Below are positions 22,701-34,167 of a stretch of DNA of 64,000 bases, piece by piece. The notes below the pieces were generated by a model. That model searched no databases, was not told the DNA's origin, and saw nothing but the letters and a program-made list of their open reading frames with translations. Positions within the stretch are counted from its first letter, which is position 1. Every line of letters begins with the position of its first letter. This DNA is from Cladobotryum mycophilum (Eukaryota > Ascomycota > Sordariomycetes > Hypocreales > Hypocreaceae): assembly GCA_036429605.1 (NCBI GenBank), contig JAVFKD010000004.1, positions 1,612,001 through 1,676,000 on the forward strand, in the 5' to 3' direction. A program made the position numbers and the translations under genes.

Positions 22701-24613
22701 GGATCGATGCCACTGCTTACTTCGTCGACGCAGCAAACAGAACTTCCACCCACTAACATCATGCCAAGCTGTAGTTTTCGCTTCTGGCCACCAGATAATG
22801 TTTTTGCGTAGGCCTTTCGCTTATGGAAAAGATCAATCGATTTGATTGTATCGAGAATCTGATCTTTTGATGCTCGGGCATGTGGAGATTTAAGCTTATC
22901 AAAGATTCGCAAGTGCTCCTCCACCGTCAGGTCGTCCCAGAGAACATTCTTCTGTGGTGTAATACCCAATCCACCTATTCCATCGATTGTGATGGACCCA
23001 CTTGTCAATTTGCTTAAACCGGCGATCGCATCTAGTGTTGTACTCTTTCCACTCCCATTGGCGCCGAGAAGGGCAACGATTTGACCTCTTCTAACATTAA
23101 AGCTCAAGTCTTTGACCGCTGTGATGGGTTCCGATGGCTTTGAACCCAAAGAGAAAAGTCGAGAGGAGAAGGTAGGAGCATATATCTTGGTGAACTGATC
23201 AAGCTGAACGGCATTTTCACCAAGATTATTGGCATCCGCCTGTCGAATTTGAATCTTACGACCCTCAGATGCCACACTATAGAGCCTCTTTTCAACAAGA
23301 GCAGCGAGTAAGGGGTATGTAAAGATCTGAACGACCAAAAAGACCAAGAGAGCAATCCCTGGTATTCCCCATGGGCTGTCTGGAGCGATTTCGAGAAGGT
23401 TCGTTGGCCTATTGACCATTTCGAAGCGAGACATGAGTGTAAGGAAATAAACAAATGTACAAGGTGTAAACAGGACAGACAACACCGCGACAACGTTAGT
23501 TGTGGGTCTCGTCAAAGTTTGTGCCAAGATACCGAGCAGAGAGGTAGCGAGCATAGTCACGATGCCGCTCAACTGTGCCTTTTTAAAGAATGAGGCACAC
23601 AGAATAGACATGGAGGCCACTGCACATCCACTAAGGATGTAGCATAACAGAACAATGGCAACGTTGGTTTTGGCGAAAACACCAGCACGCACAATTAAAG
23701 AACCGATAATCCACGCAGGTGCATATACCATGGTGAATGAGAGGTGGGTAGAAATAATGCGTGCGGCCAGAGGCACCCATGGCTTGCGGGCAGGCATCAT
23801 AGCATCCACGAGTTGCGACATGCCTGTCTCGCGCTCGGTAGCCATGAACCCAGATAAGTGATAACTAATCCATAGAATAGTAGACAGGAAGGCTACGGCC
23901 ATGAAACCGACAATGGAACGATGAAAGATTCGTCGGACTTTATCCTCTCGTTCTTTCTGGTTCAGGCTAGTGAATGGCAGCTCCTGGTTATTCGCAACCG
24001 CTTTGGAAGCACTCGGATTAGACAAGCCAGCAATGATGGAATCGAGGGCCCGCTGAGTGGGAAGTAAATATATCTCCTCGGGATTCGTCGACCGGTCTAC
24101 CCTAATCTTGAGAGGACTGTTCCACATTTCGGCGTCGCTGCGGATAGTGTAGTTCCAAATGCCACCGTTGCCTTCGTTGGGCGAAGACACCATGACCACA
24201 GCATTAAAGCAGGCCGTTGCTCCACGCAGACTACTCCGACACTCTGTCGTGAGATCCGATTCATAGTGTGTCCTGAGCACACTGATATGAGGTGCCTGGT
24301 TCGTAATATGATCCGCAAGTCGATCAAGCACTCGTTCAATGTCGCCACCGGTATGCCCATTATCAACCAACACAAACTTGTGTCTCCCAGTTCCGGAGGC
24401 ATGGTTGAATGCCTCAGCCAGACCTTTAACGGACCGAACATGACCGAAGCCGTACGTAGCGGGCGGAACAAAGAGGTTTCTAGCAAAACTGAAGAAGGCT
24501 GACAATATGAGAGGCACCAGAAAACCCATTAAAACAATTCTGAAGGTATGACGCAATAAGAGAATACGAAGATTCTTGGACATTAACGTCCATACTTGGC
24601 TGAGAAAGGCCAT
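19715..24613 (-). CDS. ABC transporter, ABCA-type full transporter
   Basis: One uninterrupted reading frame of 1632 residues in the order TMD-NBD-TMD-NBD. The N-terminus has the first hydrophobic segment followed by a large extracellular loop, as in the ABCA (ABC1) family. NBD1 has Walker A GANGSGKST (about residue 514), signature LSGGQKRKL, Walker B ending CCVDE and an H-loop TTHFLDEAD. NBD2 has Walker A GPNGAGKST (about 1308), signature LSGGNKRKL, Walker B VLLDE and TTHSMEEAD. Both sites keep their catalytic Glu and His, so both should hydrolyse ATP. The family moves lipids across membranes in animals; fungal members are mostly uncharacterised and the substrate is unknown here. The absence of introns over 4.9 kb stands out against its intron-bearing neighbours. 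Confidence 0.93.
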   Translation of the reverse strand: MAFLSQVWTLMSKNLRILLLRHTFRIVLMGFLVPLILSAFFSFARNLFVPPATYGFGHVRSVKGLAEAFNHASGTGRHKFVLVDNGHTGGDIERVLDRLADHITNQAPHISVLRTHYESDLTTECRSSLRGATACFNAVVMVSSPNEGNGGIWNYTIRSDAEMWNSPLKIRVDRSTNPEEIYLLPTQRALDSIIAGLSNPSASKAVANNQELPFTSLNQKEREDKVRRIFHRSIVGFMAVAFLSTILWISYHLSGFMATERETGMSQLVDAMMPARKPWVPLAARIISTHLSFTMVYAPAWIIGSLIVRAGVFAKTNVAIVLLCYILSGCAVASMSILCASFFKKAQLSGIVTMLATSLLGILAQTLTRPTTNVVAVLSVLFTPCTFVYFLTLMSRFEMVNRPTNLLEIAPDSPWGIPGIALLVFLVVQIFTYPLLAALVEKRLYSVASEGRKIQIRQADANNLGENAVQLDQFTKIYAPTFSSRLFSLGSKPSEPITAVKDLSFNVRRGQIVALLGANGSGKSTTLDAIAGLSKLTSGSITIDGIGGLGITPQKNVLWDDLTVEEHLRIFDKLKSPHARASKDQILDTIKSIDLFHKRKAYAKTLSGGQKRKLQLGMMLVGGSSVCCVDEVSSGIDPLSRRKLWDILLAERGRRTLIITTHFLDEADLLADHIAILSKGTLRAEGSSVELKDRLGGGYRIHVHKEPGVQQSPNISGVTKKDAFDQISYIAPTSNLAAQVIKELQNADITNYRFSGPTIEDVFLQLAEEIKDEEAFRAATQERVIDKGTIATEKIVEVDSSSQEDGMQRGLRLLDGRRVRFFEQAVILIKKRWTILKRNWALYLIAFLLPIIAAGLTSLFVMGKPQIGCKPADQSSTADTQDAFTQMSGEFNPEDVLFLAGPSSKVNQNSLTRAALPILAGGDPALTAFILDRLTHLQVFDSFDAFTQFTRDHMRNVTTGLWLGDDTSNPTIAWVGNLAFTSSLTAQQFLDTLLTNTTIQATWAPFDLPFSPGLGKVLNLVIYMGLALTCYPAFFALYPSNERRKFVRSLQYSNGVQPLPLWIAYILFDFSIVLLSAAIMTALWAGLSDIWYHIEYVFVVLFLYGLASILVAYIVSLFAKSQLATFAWAASVQEIFFLGYLVSYMCIMTYIPASKIDSTILLCHFIISAFMPVGSVMRALFLTTNLFSAACEGTELSKNPAGITKFGGPILYLIVQSCFLFGMLLWLDSGSAGSSLRSLFNRTKVTENGDENLEQELVDELARVTTNGQTEDGLRVLHVTKSFGKNTAVDNVTFGIKRGEVFALLGPNGAGKSTTISLIRGDIKPSLDGGDIFIEDISVTKNLAAARANLGVCPQIDALDQLTVQEHLEFYAKIRGIPDVQHNVTAVLQAVGLSSFSTRMASALSGGNKRKLSLGIALMGNPTVVLLDEPSSGLDAASKRIMWKTLEATVPGRSILLTTHSMEEADALAGRAGILAGRMLALGTPDDLRHRFGDALHVHLVSSSAPRTTDEEMNCIIGWVRETLPTADVDSQTYHGQMRFSVRAADVHAATRGLAEIEFTPAGRDLSQSAIGRLVILFEENKAELGVEYYSVCPTTLDQVFLSIVGKHNVQEENSGEHKSNRLRRLLKIGRS

Positions 24614-26180
24614 GGTGGTGGTATCGACTCAATCGCCCAACAGGCGAGAGAGAAAGTAGCGAGAGACAAGTCGGACCAGTATTCTTCTCTTTTCGTTTTC
24701 GATTCCGAGAGACGTGCACCCAAGATATTTGAAGAAGAAGAAAGAAACCGGGGGAGAGTTTCAAGTAAGAGGAAAAGGGGGGGGACCCTGAAATCGACTA
24801 CGTCGACGGACCTACGACGGACACCATGAGAGTTTTATCAGTGCAAAATATTTTTTGCGACTAAAATATCGCAAGGAGCCATACACATTGCCACGTATAG
24901 ACTGAAGTTTATGATGTGGAGAAGTTAAACAGCGAAGCGATATGTTGCGAAAGAATCCATGACGAACTGAAGTCGATGAAGATGCAGAGTAAGATGATGG
25001 TGGAATTTGGTTTTGGGGAAGGCGCTTGGGCCGGTCTTTGTTGAGGTATCCATGGATCCATATTAATTAGATGATTCGTAGATCCATGAGGTGGGTGCGG
25101 ACCTTCCCCAAGAGAACGCCCTCCCAAGAGTTGGCTCCATCGCTAAAGATACAGAGCTACAGAAGCTAAAGGCTTCTAAGGTACCCTGTAAACCCTCACT
25201 ATATCCGGCGCACACGCACTAGAGAAATCATTTAGAAGGAGAGGGAACAAATAATGCTACTAAAACATGATAAGCAAAAATTAGATGATGTGACGGAAGA
25301 AAACGAAACAAAACAAGGGAAGGCAAGAGAAACATTAGATATAGAGCAAAACGTCGGAAATCGAGAGAAACTGTAGGTACAAGTAGATCCAGTAGGGATG
25401 AACAGATCTTCAGGGCTGTTTATACAGGTAGTGTCGAGTGCCTGTCTAGGTAACCATCCACTGTAGAGAAGCCTGACAATGAATCACACTAACCACACAG
25501 TACCTTGCAGGTGGATTCACCCAGCTACCTTATCGAGGAGATCTTGCCCGAGGCTATGGATGGATGTATTTTATACTCCATAATTCCACATGTGGACAAT
25601 CAACAATGATCGGACTTACGACTATATGATGCCGATGAGACATGCAGAGCGGCTTCGCTTGTTTGTTCAAGACAAGACCTCAATATCTCAAAACCCGTCC
25701 GATTGTGATGGCGTCTATGATGGCTAGCGAGTATATTTTTAGCCAACAATTAAGGCTCTCTCTCTCTCTCTCTCCCTCTCTCTCGTTTGTTGATGTAGAC
25801 ATCCGTTTGCTGCCAAGACCCTCTCCTCTTGTTATTCCATTATTTTGGCCTTCATCTCTAATCAGGGTCCGACAGGGCACTCGGATGAACATGGAGCTCC
25901 GTAGGACAATCACCAAATGGAGCAAGGATAATTTGCTCTTTGCGTCGTCTCTCATTGGGTAACATGGATATAACAACACATTGATTCATACTGCATGAGG
26001 CGACAATACGGTTCTTGGTTCGCTGAGAGCTTGTTATTTTGTAATTTTGTAGCAACAATATGTCATCCCTGTGATTGCAGCCAGCGCACACTACACAACT
26101 TTAAAACCGCACTGTCAGACTTGCCCATCAACCAACTTGTATTCGAAATTTGCATAGATCGTTCGAGACCACCAAGATAC
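24614..26180. other. Intergenic region between ABCA and Rad4 genes
   Basis: Contains the ABCA promoter side and the Rad4 3' side. A CT microsatellite lies at 25756-25784. No gene recognised. Confidence 0.5.
25756..25784 (+). repeat. CT dinucleotide microsatellite
   Basis: CTCTCTCT run interrupted once by CC, 29 bases. Confidence 0.85.
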
Positions 26181-28681
26181 TCACTCAACTAAAAATCCTC
26201 CTCCTCCTCCATCATCATCATCATCATCATCCTCTACCATATCAAACTCTTCAGTAGCATCGCTCTCCGCATCGTTTAGTTCAGCCTCCAACTCAGCCTC
26301 TTTGTCCGCTTCCCTTCTCTCTTCTTCACTGACTCCACTCCATATCCTCTCACGTATCCTTAGTCCCATAAGGAACCGCCTCCAAAGCTTCAAGGCTACC
26401 AGGCGCCTCCTTTCGTCCTCCATTTCCTGCTCCACATCCCCGAGGCCGTGGATTACCGCTCGCACAGCCTCTTCGCATTCTCGTGCTACCACCACGCCAT
26501 GCAGCGTTGCTGTGCCATGTCTTCCCTTGAATTGAAACCCCGTCAAGGCAGGCGCATAGTCGATGCCAAGTAAAAAGGCTGCCCTACCCGCATGCTCGTG
26601 GACTACGTGGGCGCCGCCCTTAGGTACCATGCTGGGAACGTATACCTCAATGTTGCCAAATTTGTTTTTCGGTATCCTTCCGTTTCGAACTGGCGGCGGT
26701 TCATATAATTCCGTTTGGTCCATGGTATAAACCGGTGTCCCAGCATCGCCATCGGCATCTTCTGGTTCATCGTCAAATCTGGACCTCTTATTCTGAATCC
26801 GCTTGGGTAGCCATTTGACGGGTGTCTCCATAGGTTTCACCTCATGTCCCAGTCTAAACCACTTGTCGGCGCTTCTCACTATTCGCACATCTCTCCGACG
26901 GTAAACCTTCTCTAGGGGTGCGCGACTGCCAGCACTCACTGTCCCAGACGGCTTCGCCCCCGGCGCCAATACCTCGTGTCGGCGAAGGTGCCGCTCCAAA
27001 GCATATACAGGATGATCCTTAAAGTCCTGAACATTACGAGGCATAGGTTCCTTCGTTTCAATCCCATTAAGTTCATTGTCCTCGATTTGATCCAAATCGC
27101 TTGTTTCCTTGGGTCGATACATCTTCATGACTTTCCGCCACCACTTGGCACCATCATCTGTTCCTCTTTCAACACGTAGTTTGCGAGTTTTTGCTATATA
27201 TGCCTTTGCATACCGTCTTGTGACGTCTTTAGCTGTTCCGTCCGCCTCGAAAGCTACAGCATAGCAAAGACAATTCTCTTTGTCTGTAGTCGGAGGCTCA
27301 AGCACTCTTGGCTTCCAAAATGTGTGCGTCACAACAGGATCCGCGGGTTGCCATTTTTGGTGTCCAACGTCGAGAATCTCGACCCAGTACACTGGATGCA
27401 GCGACTCTCGGATTCGCTTAGGTGCAGCAAAAGTCGGACTTGGTTTTGGGGGTGCTGCAACAGGCTCAAATCTGTAAGCGGCTGCATTTGGGTGGCCTAA
27501 TCTACGGCGTGCAGAAAAGCGACTGGAGGAAGACGCTGATGGCTCGGCTTCCAACATGTCTCTATGCTTTGCAAGTTGCGCGAGAACCTGTTCGTTTTTG
27601 GATGTTTTTGGTTGAGGCTTCTTTTTCATATCCGGCTTGGGCAAAGTAGGCTCCCCAGATACAAATAAAAGTGGTTGTAACGAACACACCAATCGAGCTC
27701 GTACGCCAGCACTTCTCAATAAGGCACAATATAGTTGTGCCCCCATGTCGCGAGATCCTTGCAGTTTGTTAGCTGCCTCTCGGAAATCGTCACGGTCTAA
27801 ACACGATTCCATATCGCTTGGAAGCTCATACTGTAAACCCATTAGCAAGCGTCTCGGAACAGCAGTATAGTGCATACATCTTTCAGATGCTCCACATCCT
27901 CAGCCCAAAGGGATCTTCTGAGGCCCCTCTCTGTTATCTCAAACTTTTTCTTCCACACATCTGCAGCCTGTTTCAGCCCGTTTTTGAGGCTCTCTGTCCG
28001 ACCAAACTGGGTTAGGTTCGTCCCAGGTGTCAAATATTGAATTATCTTGTCTGATAAGTGCGGCCGAAGGGCATCCTGCACCTTGGCATCGTTGCACCAG
28101 TGATTTCGGCGAGCAACATGTGACAGCAAGCATAGAAGATGAACCTTATGAATATGAATGCGACGCTCTTTTTCCTCTCTAGTAATGGGCTTGCGGCGTT
28201 CTGCTGCACTTTTGGCTGACATATTCACCATTTGCTGAACAGAAAGGTTAAGCTCTAGCTCTTTGGGTTCTTCACTTGTAGACCCCATAGTAGTGAAACG
28301 AGCGCTCAAATCCACATCTTCGAATTGCAGGTCTTCATCGGAATCATCCTCCTCCTCATCGGAATCCAATTCCATCGTCTGCACGGTTGGAATAGGAATG
28401 ACGACGTCCTGAAATTCCACATCCTCATCGTCTTCGCTGTCCTCTTCAGGGCGACTGTCTGGCTGTGGTGCGGGTTCCGGTTCAGGTGTCTTCTTTGGCT
28501 CTGTCGGTTTCACATCTGGTCTTGTACCTGCCCGTCGTCTTTTTAAAGGCCGTTCAGGAGGACTCTCATGGGGTGTGGCAACCCCTACCTCGGCCAACAT
28601 GTCTTGGTAGATATCTGGGCCATCATTGCTAGCACCTTTAGCTCCTCTCTGGCTTCGTGCACCACGCTTTCTTCCAACCAT
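26181..28681 (-). CDS. DNA repair protein Rad4/XPC
   Basis: Two exons, 28681-27878 and 27830-26181, separated by a 47-bp intron (GTATGC donor, CTAAT branch, TACAG acceptor), give 817 residues. The N-terminal 150 residues are basic then acidic and disordered. The transglutaminase-like fold follows, with the highly conserved YELPSDMES and LQGSRDMGAQLYCALLRS segments right after the splice. Beta-hairpin domains 1 to 3 follow (HPVYALERHLRRHEVL, then the KWFRLGHEVKP region, then GNIEVYVPSMVPKG to FKGRHGTATLHGVVV). The C-terminus is a poly-Asp/Gly tail. In nucleotide excision repair this protein recognises helix-distorting lesions together with Rad23. A perfect TCACGTGA palindrome lies 136 bp upstream of the start. 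Confidence 0.93.
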
Positions 28682-29369
28682 TCTTGTGAATAAGCAAAGA
28701 GCAGCATTAAAGCAATGAGTGGCTCAGGGAGTAAAGAGTCAAGCCATCGTCTAGTCACGGTCTTCAGCTGTTGCGTCATAGCCTAGACGCGAGCCCACAA
28801 ATTTGGTTGCGCGGACTCACGTGACCTGAATAAGCTGAAATTTGGGCAAATTATTGCCAAGACATCACCAGGAAAAATAAACAAAGTCAAGGAAATGTCT
28901 CAGTCGAGTCGGATATACAACTCCGGACTCAAAGTTCATCACCAACTATTTTGTAACTTTGGCAAAATGAATATAAGGAGAGGAGTCTTTCTCTCTTAAA
29001 TTGGCATGAACAATCGCATTGACTAATGACTGTCTTTATCGCAAGAAATGGTTGAGCATTATGGTTGAGCACTACGGTCAAGGGTTTGTTCGCCACCTTA
29101 CATATCATGGACAACTCTTTAGCTCTCATTATTTTACTCACACATCAAGCAGGATAACGTTCAGGCAATGCAGTCATTGTGAAAGAAAACCCACAAAAAA
29201 AGTTTGAAACAGTGTTGAAAGCTTCATTCAGCTACTCTGGTTACTCCCTAAAACTATATACACTACCCTGAAGAAACACGGCTGCTGTAAGCCACAAAGG
29301 AAAAATCCAGGACGATTACCACCAATGCATCCAAAAACGCCATCCAATGTCCAAAAGGAATACCTTTCA
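28682..29369. other. Intergenic region with TCACGTGA box
   Basis: Promoter side of Rad4 and 3' side of the mitochondrial carrier. Apart from the palindrome at 28817 I see nothing specific. Confidence 0.5.
28817..28824. promoter_or_regulatory. TCACGTGA palindrome upstream of Rad4
   Basis: Perfect 8-base E-box palindrome, 136 bp before the Rad4 ATG. Such sites bind bHLH factors of the Cbf1 kind in fungi; which factor acts here is not known. Confidence 0.4.
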
Positions 29370-30424
29370 TTATTTCGTGATCCAGCCGAGGTAGTCGGCG
29401 ACTATCAAGGTTACCATCCTAGAGAAGTGTTAGCTTATCTCTTGTATTTGCACATCTGGAGTGAATCAACTTACGCATGGGGAGCGATGCGGACATAGTA
29501 CGTGCCAAATCCTCGGTAGAACCTCATGATGCCTTCCTGCTTGGCCACCTTGGTGAAGCAATCGGCCATACCCTTGTAGGGGAGCTTGCCATCTGGTCCC
29601 TTTTGCTGCTTCTGTAATCTTGTCTTGACAAAGTCGAACGGCAGACTGAAGAAACTGGCAAAGAAACCAGCAGCAGCACTGGCACTGAGAGTTTGAGCTC
29701 TGGTGGACATATCCGTGTGCTGCTTGAGTTGCACCTTGGCCTCGCTGAAAAAGGCCAGCTGACCAAAGTTGAGAGCCATTGCGCGGACCACAGTAGGTGC
29801 AGCACCAGCCCAGAGAGCCGCAACACCTTCACCCTTGGCGATCGATGTAAGTGCATCGATGACGGACTTGTAGTTCTTACGCTCGGCCAAAGGCTTCAAG
29901 CCATCACTCTGCATTCGAATCAACGCCAAGTCTGCAGGGTTGCCAATCATGGCTGCGAGACCACCAGCGGCGAGTCCGGCAGTCGCTCGCTCCTTGAAGC
30001 CAATGCTTCTGTCTTGCTCCTTGGCTCGTTGAGTCAAAGATCCCATAAAGGTATCAAAGAAGCCGAGGCGAGCCGTGGTATAAACAGCCTGTCGAAGCAG
30101 ACCTGCCGACAGGCCAGTATACAAGTCGAGGAATTTGCCGCTGGAAATGATGTGTCGAGTGACAGACAACGGGGTAGCCTTGGGCCCTCCCGCGGTGCCT
30201 TCACCGGCGAGTTGGATGCGAACCTTGACCATGTCCACAGGCTGGATAACGCTGGTAGCTACCATTCCACTGATGCCTCCGTTGACGAAGGGCAGAGCAG
30301 CTTTCATGAATGGTGTGTGGATGAAGTCTGAAGCTTTCGCAGCAGTTTCACTCCTTCTAGCAGTGCCCATGACCTCAGAGGTCCTAGCCCGAACAGTTTC
30401 GGCTGCTTGCTTTACGGTATTCAT
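29370..30424 (-). CDS. Mitochondrial 2-oxoglutarate/malate-type carrier
   Basis: Two exons, 30424-29475 and 29418-29370; the second encodes only the last 16 codons including stop (MVTLIVADYLGWITK after the splice). The protein has about 332 residues and the three mitochondrial-carrier repeats, with signatures QPVDMVKVRIQ, NPADLALIRMQ and LPFDFVKTRLQ. The NPADLALIRMQ-DG segment and the RGFGTYYVRIAPHA end match the oxoglutarate/malate carrier (SLC25A11-like) group best. It should exchange dicarboxylates across the inner membrane. An in-frame upstream start at 30475 would add 17 residues; I prefer the internal Met because the following residues align with the usual family start, but this is uncertain. 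Confidence 0.88.
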
Positions 30425-33092
30425 GGTTGCGATGTTGAACACAAACGTCGGCCGTGTTGGTGAGGGCGTCTGCAAATATATCTCTTCGCCGTTTGAGCGA
30501 AAGGATCGAATTTGTCTCTGACATTCACATGTTAGTCAATTGCCGGGCTGTTGGAACATGGATTGTTGAGTGGCGATAGGTGGTGAAGCATGACTCCGAC
30601 CGGGGGTGGTGCTGGACATGGTTCCGTTCGCCGTCGGACATTGATGGGAATACACAAGGTGGGGGAATCCCAGACAGAATAAGGAATCAGACTCACCAGA
30701 TGTTACGGCCAGGCGAAATCAATTTGATTAACGCAGGCGATGTTGGAATTTAAAGAGCTGACCAGTTATTCGGCCTGTATACTCAATGCTCTGCTTCTGG
30801 GTGGGGCTCCGTCTGCGGACGAGTTGAAGCCGAGGTTGGCGGATTGACAATAACAAGTCAGAATGCCACTCCGGATGGAATGGCTGATGATACGGAAAGA
30901 GACCGGTGCGATGTGAGGACACGACGAGAGGCCTGTTTGTCGTGCAACCGACTTGGACCAAACGAAGAGGCAGGTTCACGATAATAGAACTCTATAGGAT
31001 GGGATTCAGTGCATCAACGCCTTGCCACAAGGACGGAAAGGAAAGGAAAGGCAGAGAGCTATGAGGAGATGAGATGGTCAAGAAAATCCCAATAGAATTA
31101 GGTGACCAAGGAGGAGAAACAAGGACGACGAAATTGGGTGAAGCGAGCGACCATTTATTAATGTTTGTCGCGGCGGCTGATGTCGGGCAGCTCCCATCCA
31201 CTTACAACCCTCCACCAAATGGCGAGAACAGGTTGGCCACTCACCGGACGCAGTTAACCTCACCCTGGGCTTGCATTGCGTTCTAGCCATATCCAATTTG
31301 CGGGGTTGGTCATCCCTGGACAAGTACTATGATGTATCCCTCCGTGTTTATCGACACCAAAAGGTTCCCCCTCCCCTCACGCCGTCGCCCTTCTTCAAGG
31401 CTTGTCTCAAATTAGCGGTACCTTGCTTGCGTGGTGTGGCGTGGCCGACCTGGAGAAGATGGAAATGGATGGATGTTGGTTGGGTATTGGGCATTGGGGT
31501 TGGCCATTGATTGTTGAATTAGAAGCAATGACATATCTGTCGCTTCTTGGAGACGCATGGAAATCAAGGAACGACCAAAGCTGGCGTCGAACCACGGCCC
31601 GCAGCAGAGGGTCCATAGAGGAGACTGCCCATCCCTACAGCTATGGAACTTGTTGGCCTCCACAGACGACCACCCTGTGGGTCATCTTGCTGTGCTTGGA
31701 CAGAAGAGCGTATCATGGTACAAATTTAAAAAGATACCTATACACTCCTCATCCTCCGCCAGTGTCTCATGCATATTTATCTTCCAGTATTTCATCAAAC
31801 TGCATCGAGACATGCCGACTTTGGACCGAATGGAAAGCTACACATGAATCTACCCCTCAAGAAAGAAAGAAAACACCCTCCTGTTGATGAACTTGCAGGT
31901 ACATGTCGACCCTGGCAGTCCATGTTATTGTCCATCGATATAGACTCGATAGCGCCAAACCTCCAGGCCTAGCATCGCTGCAGATGGGATGGATGGGAAA
32001 ATGCGGGGTTCGCGCCAATGTCTTGGTTGCTTGACGCAGACTGCAGATCCCCTCCAGCCGACGTCGTCACTCATCTTCGGGAGCTTGGTTACGCCCTGTT
32101 TTTTGCACCAAAAGCAGTCATTCACATACAGACACATATTCGAGCTCATTCCATGCATTGCATTTCTTTCAATCAAGGAAATAAGGGCATCGCTTCACCA
32201 GCCAGAGAGAAGCTCACACGACACTGATACCTTATCAATATGACGTCCCTTGATTGAATAGCCGGCATTTCGTTGGATCCCCCAGCTCTTGGTCCGAGCT
32301 CTTTGCAGCCCATCAGTCACAGCTGTTGTGGGGCGGCTTCCGGGTAAACGGTAGGACGGGGCTCAGTTCTGGATCCATGCCATGTGATGGGATGGGATGG
32401 GATAGGATGGGTGGAGGGAACGGAAGGAATGGAATAACCGAGTTGAGGACGATGATGATCCATCATTGAGGATCAACAGATAATAATAACATCAACAGAT
32501 CATATCAACACCAACAACCAACATCTGTTCCTTTCCACCGGAGCTCGTTCGGATGTTTTGTTGGGTGAACATGGCGCGCACTAAGACAGTGTCACCCGTC
32601 CAGCCAACAGTAAGCGGCAGCTTAAACCGAGAACTTCCGAAGCACATCATAACAGCCACGGTTATGTGCCATCATTCTTCGACTTCCCAGCCTTCAACAT
32701 CGTCCGTATTCGGCGAGAGGCAGACACAGCATCCCGTCTGGCATATTGCTAAAAGGCTGGTGTTTATCTGTCATCCGATGCCGGTGATTAGCATTGCTTG
32801 GTTCAAGATATGCTAATCTTACCCAACATGAGCCATGAGACCAAATCATTGTTTCAAAGCTTGTTGAGCTCCACATCCCCATCTCAAGGAATATCTCAAT
32901 CTTTTTCCGAGCCCCTGGTTCCATTTCCGATCTTGTATCGCGTTCCCATGGTCTAACATGTGATCTGACAATGTCAGGTTAATCCGGCCACAGCAATATC
33001 CACGATGAGGCACGTTATCCTGCAAGATGCAAGTAGCTTGACTATACAATGCTACAATTGATACCTTATCTTAAAGCTTCTAATTATCTTTC
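30425..33092. other. Intergenic region, no gene recognised
   Basis: About 2.7 kb. Several short open frames (one of 161 codons at 31402-31887) show no recognisable protein or signal. There is a short GGGATGGGAT-type repeat near 32388-32412. Confidence 0.5.
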
Positions 33093-34167
33093 TTAATAAA
33101 TGGAAAGGACTTTTCCAAGTCGCCCACCATCAATTACAATCAAAGCGCCGTTATAATAGGCACCTGCTCTGGATGCCAAGTTCAAGATCATCCCAGCTAT
33201 ATCTTTACCATCGCCCACCCTCTGCAACGGAATAACATCTTTTGAAACCTTTCCGACATCGCTGTTATCCTTGAGCCATCCCTCCATGGCCTCACTGGGG
33301 AACCCTAGGATATGATTAGTACACGAGATTAAACTGAACAACAATCGGTGCAAACAGCTTACATCCTGGCGCAACAACGTTCACCCTAATAAGGAGTTGG
33401 TTTGTTAGCTTAGATTCCTCCAGATGCATGCAGATGCATGCAGACGACTAACCTGATATCCCAGTCCGGCAAGAGGACAGAGAGCATTTTTGCCGTATGC
33501 ATAATGGCGGCCTTGGACTGGGTATAAGCCCAAGACCCCCATTGCGATACCTTTTGCAGACATGCTATGGAGCTGTTGATGAGGACCTGTGAAGTCTGCT
33601 CCACGTTGCCCTTCTTGTTTCCTTTATCCAACAGCCTCAGGAAAGCCATGGTTGTGTACCACACGCCAGCAGTGTTTACGGTAAATGTGCGCATGTACTC
33701 TTCAGTGTCGAGAGCAAAGCCTCTATCAGCCCATTCCTCAATCGACTCTGTGGAGCTTGGTGGCGCGACCACAGGACCGAGGATTCCTGCATTGCACACC
33801 AGCAGATTAAGATATCCGACGTCCTTCTCGACGAAAGCGGCAGCCTCTTTGAGGTCGGCCTTGGAGGTGATATCGCATTGGATGGGAACAACGTTGGGGC
33901 CAATGGATGCCGCGGCGGCTTCCAACACGTCTAGTCTTCGGCCAACGATGTAGACCTTGTGTGCGCCGTTCTGGGCCAGGGCTTTGACCATGCCGAGACC
34001 CATACCTGGAGGAGTCAGATCATGACATACTCATGGTGGAGTTTTGAGAAAATGAAGGTGTATAAGAACTTACCGCTTCCGCCGCCAGTGACCAATGCCA
34101 CGAGTCCATTGACATTGAAAAGAGAGGGCGCTGCAAGCGGATGTGTGTTCTTTTCTTCGGAAGCCAT
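33093..34167 (-). CDS. Short-chain dehydrogenase/reductase
   Basis: Four exons: 34167-34074, 34005-33453, a 23-base exon 33385-33363, and 33304-33093; the frame closes to 293 residues. The nucleotide-binding motif is TGGGSGMGLG, split by the first intron; NAG follows near residue 103. The catalytic set is Ser (INSS, about 176), Tyr192 and Lys196 in WAYTQSK. The 23-base exon encodes VNVVAPG, the conserved segment after beta-strand 6, and the last exon starts WFPSEAMEG. A classical SDR using NAD(P)(H); the substrate cannot be told, though the APG-W-PSEM type is common in fungal SDRs of secondary metabolism and ketone reduction. TATAAAA lies about 100 bp upstream. Confidence 0.88.

Noticed and set aside
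29693..30331. 212-codon plus-strand frame across the mitochondrial carrier
   Set aside because: The minus strand encodes all three carrier signatures; the plus frame has no recognisable content.
31402..31887. 161-codon plus-strand open frame in an intergenic region
   Set aside because: No family, signal, splice-consistent extension or codon-usage support; overlapping frames are equally open.
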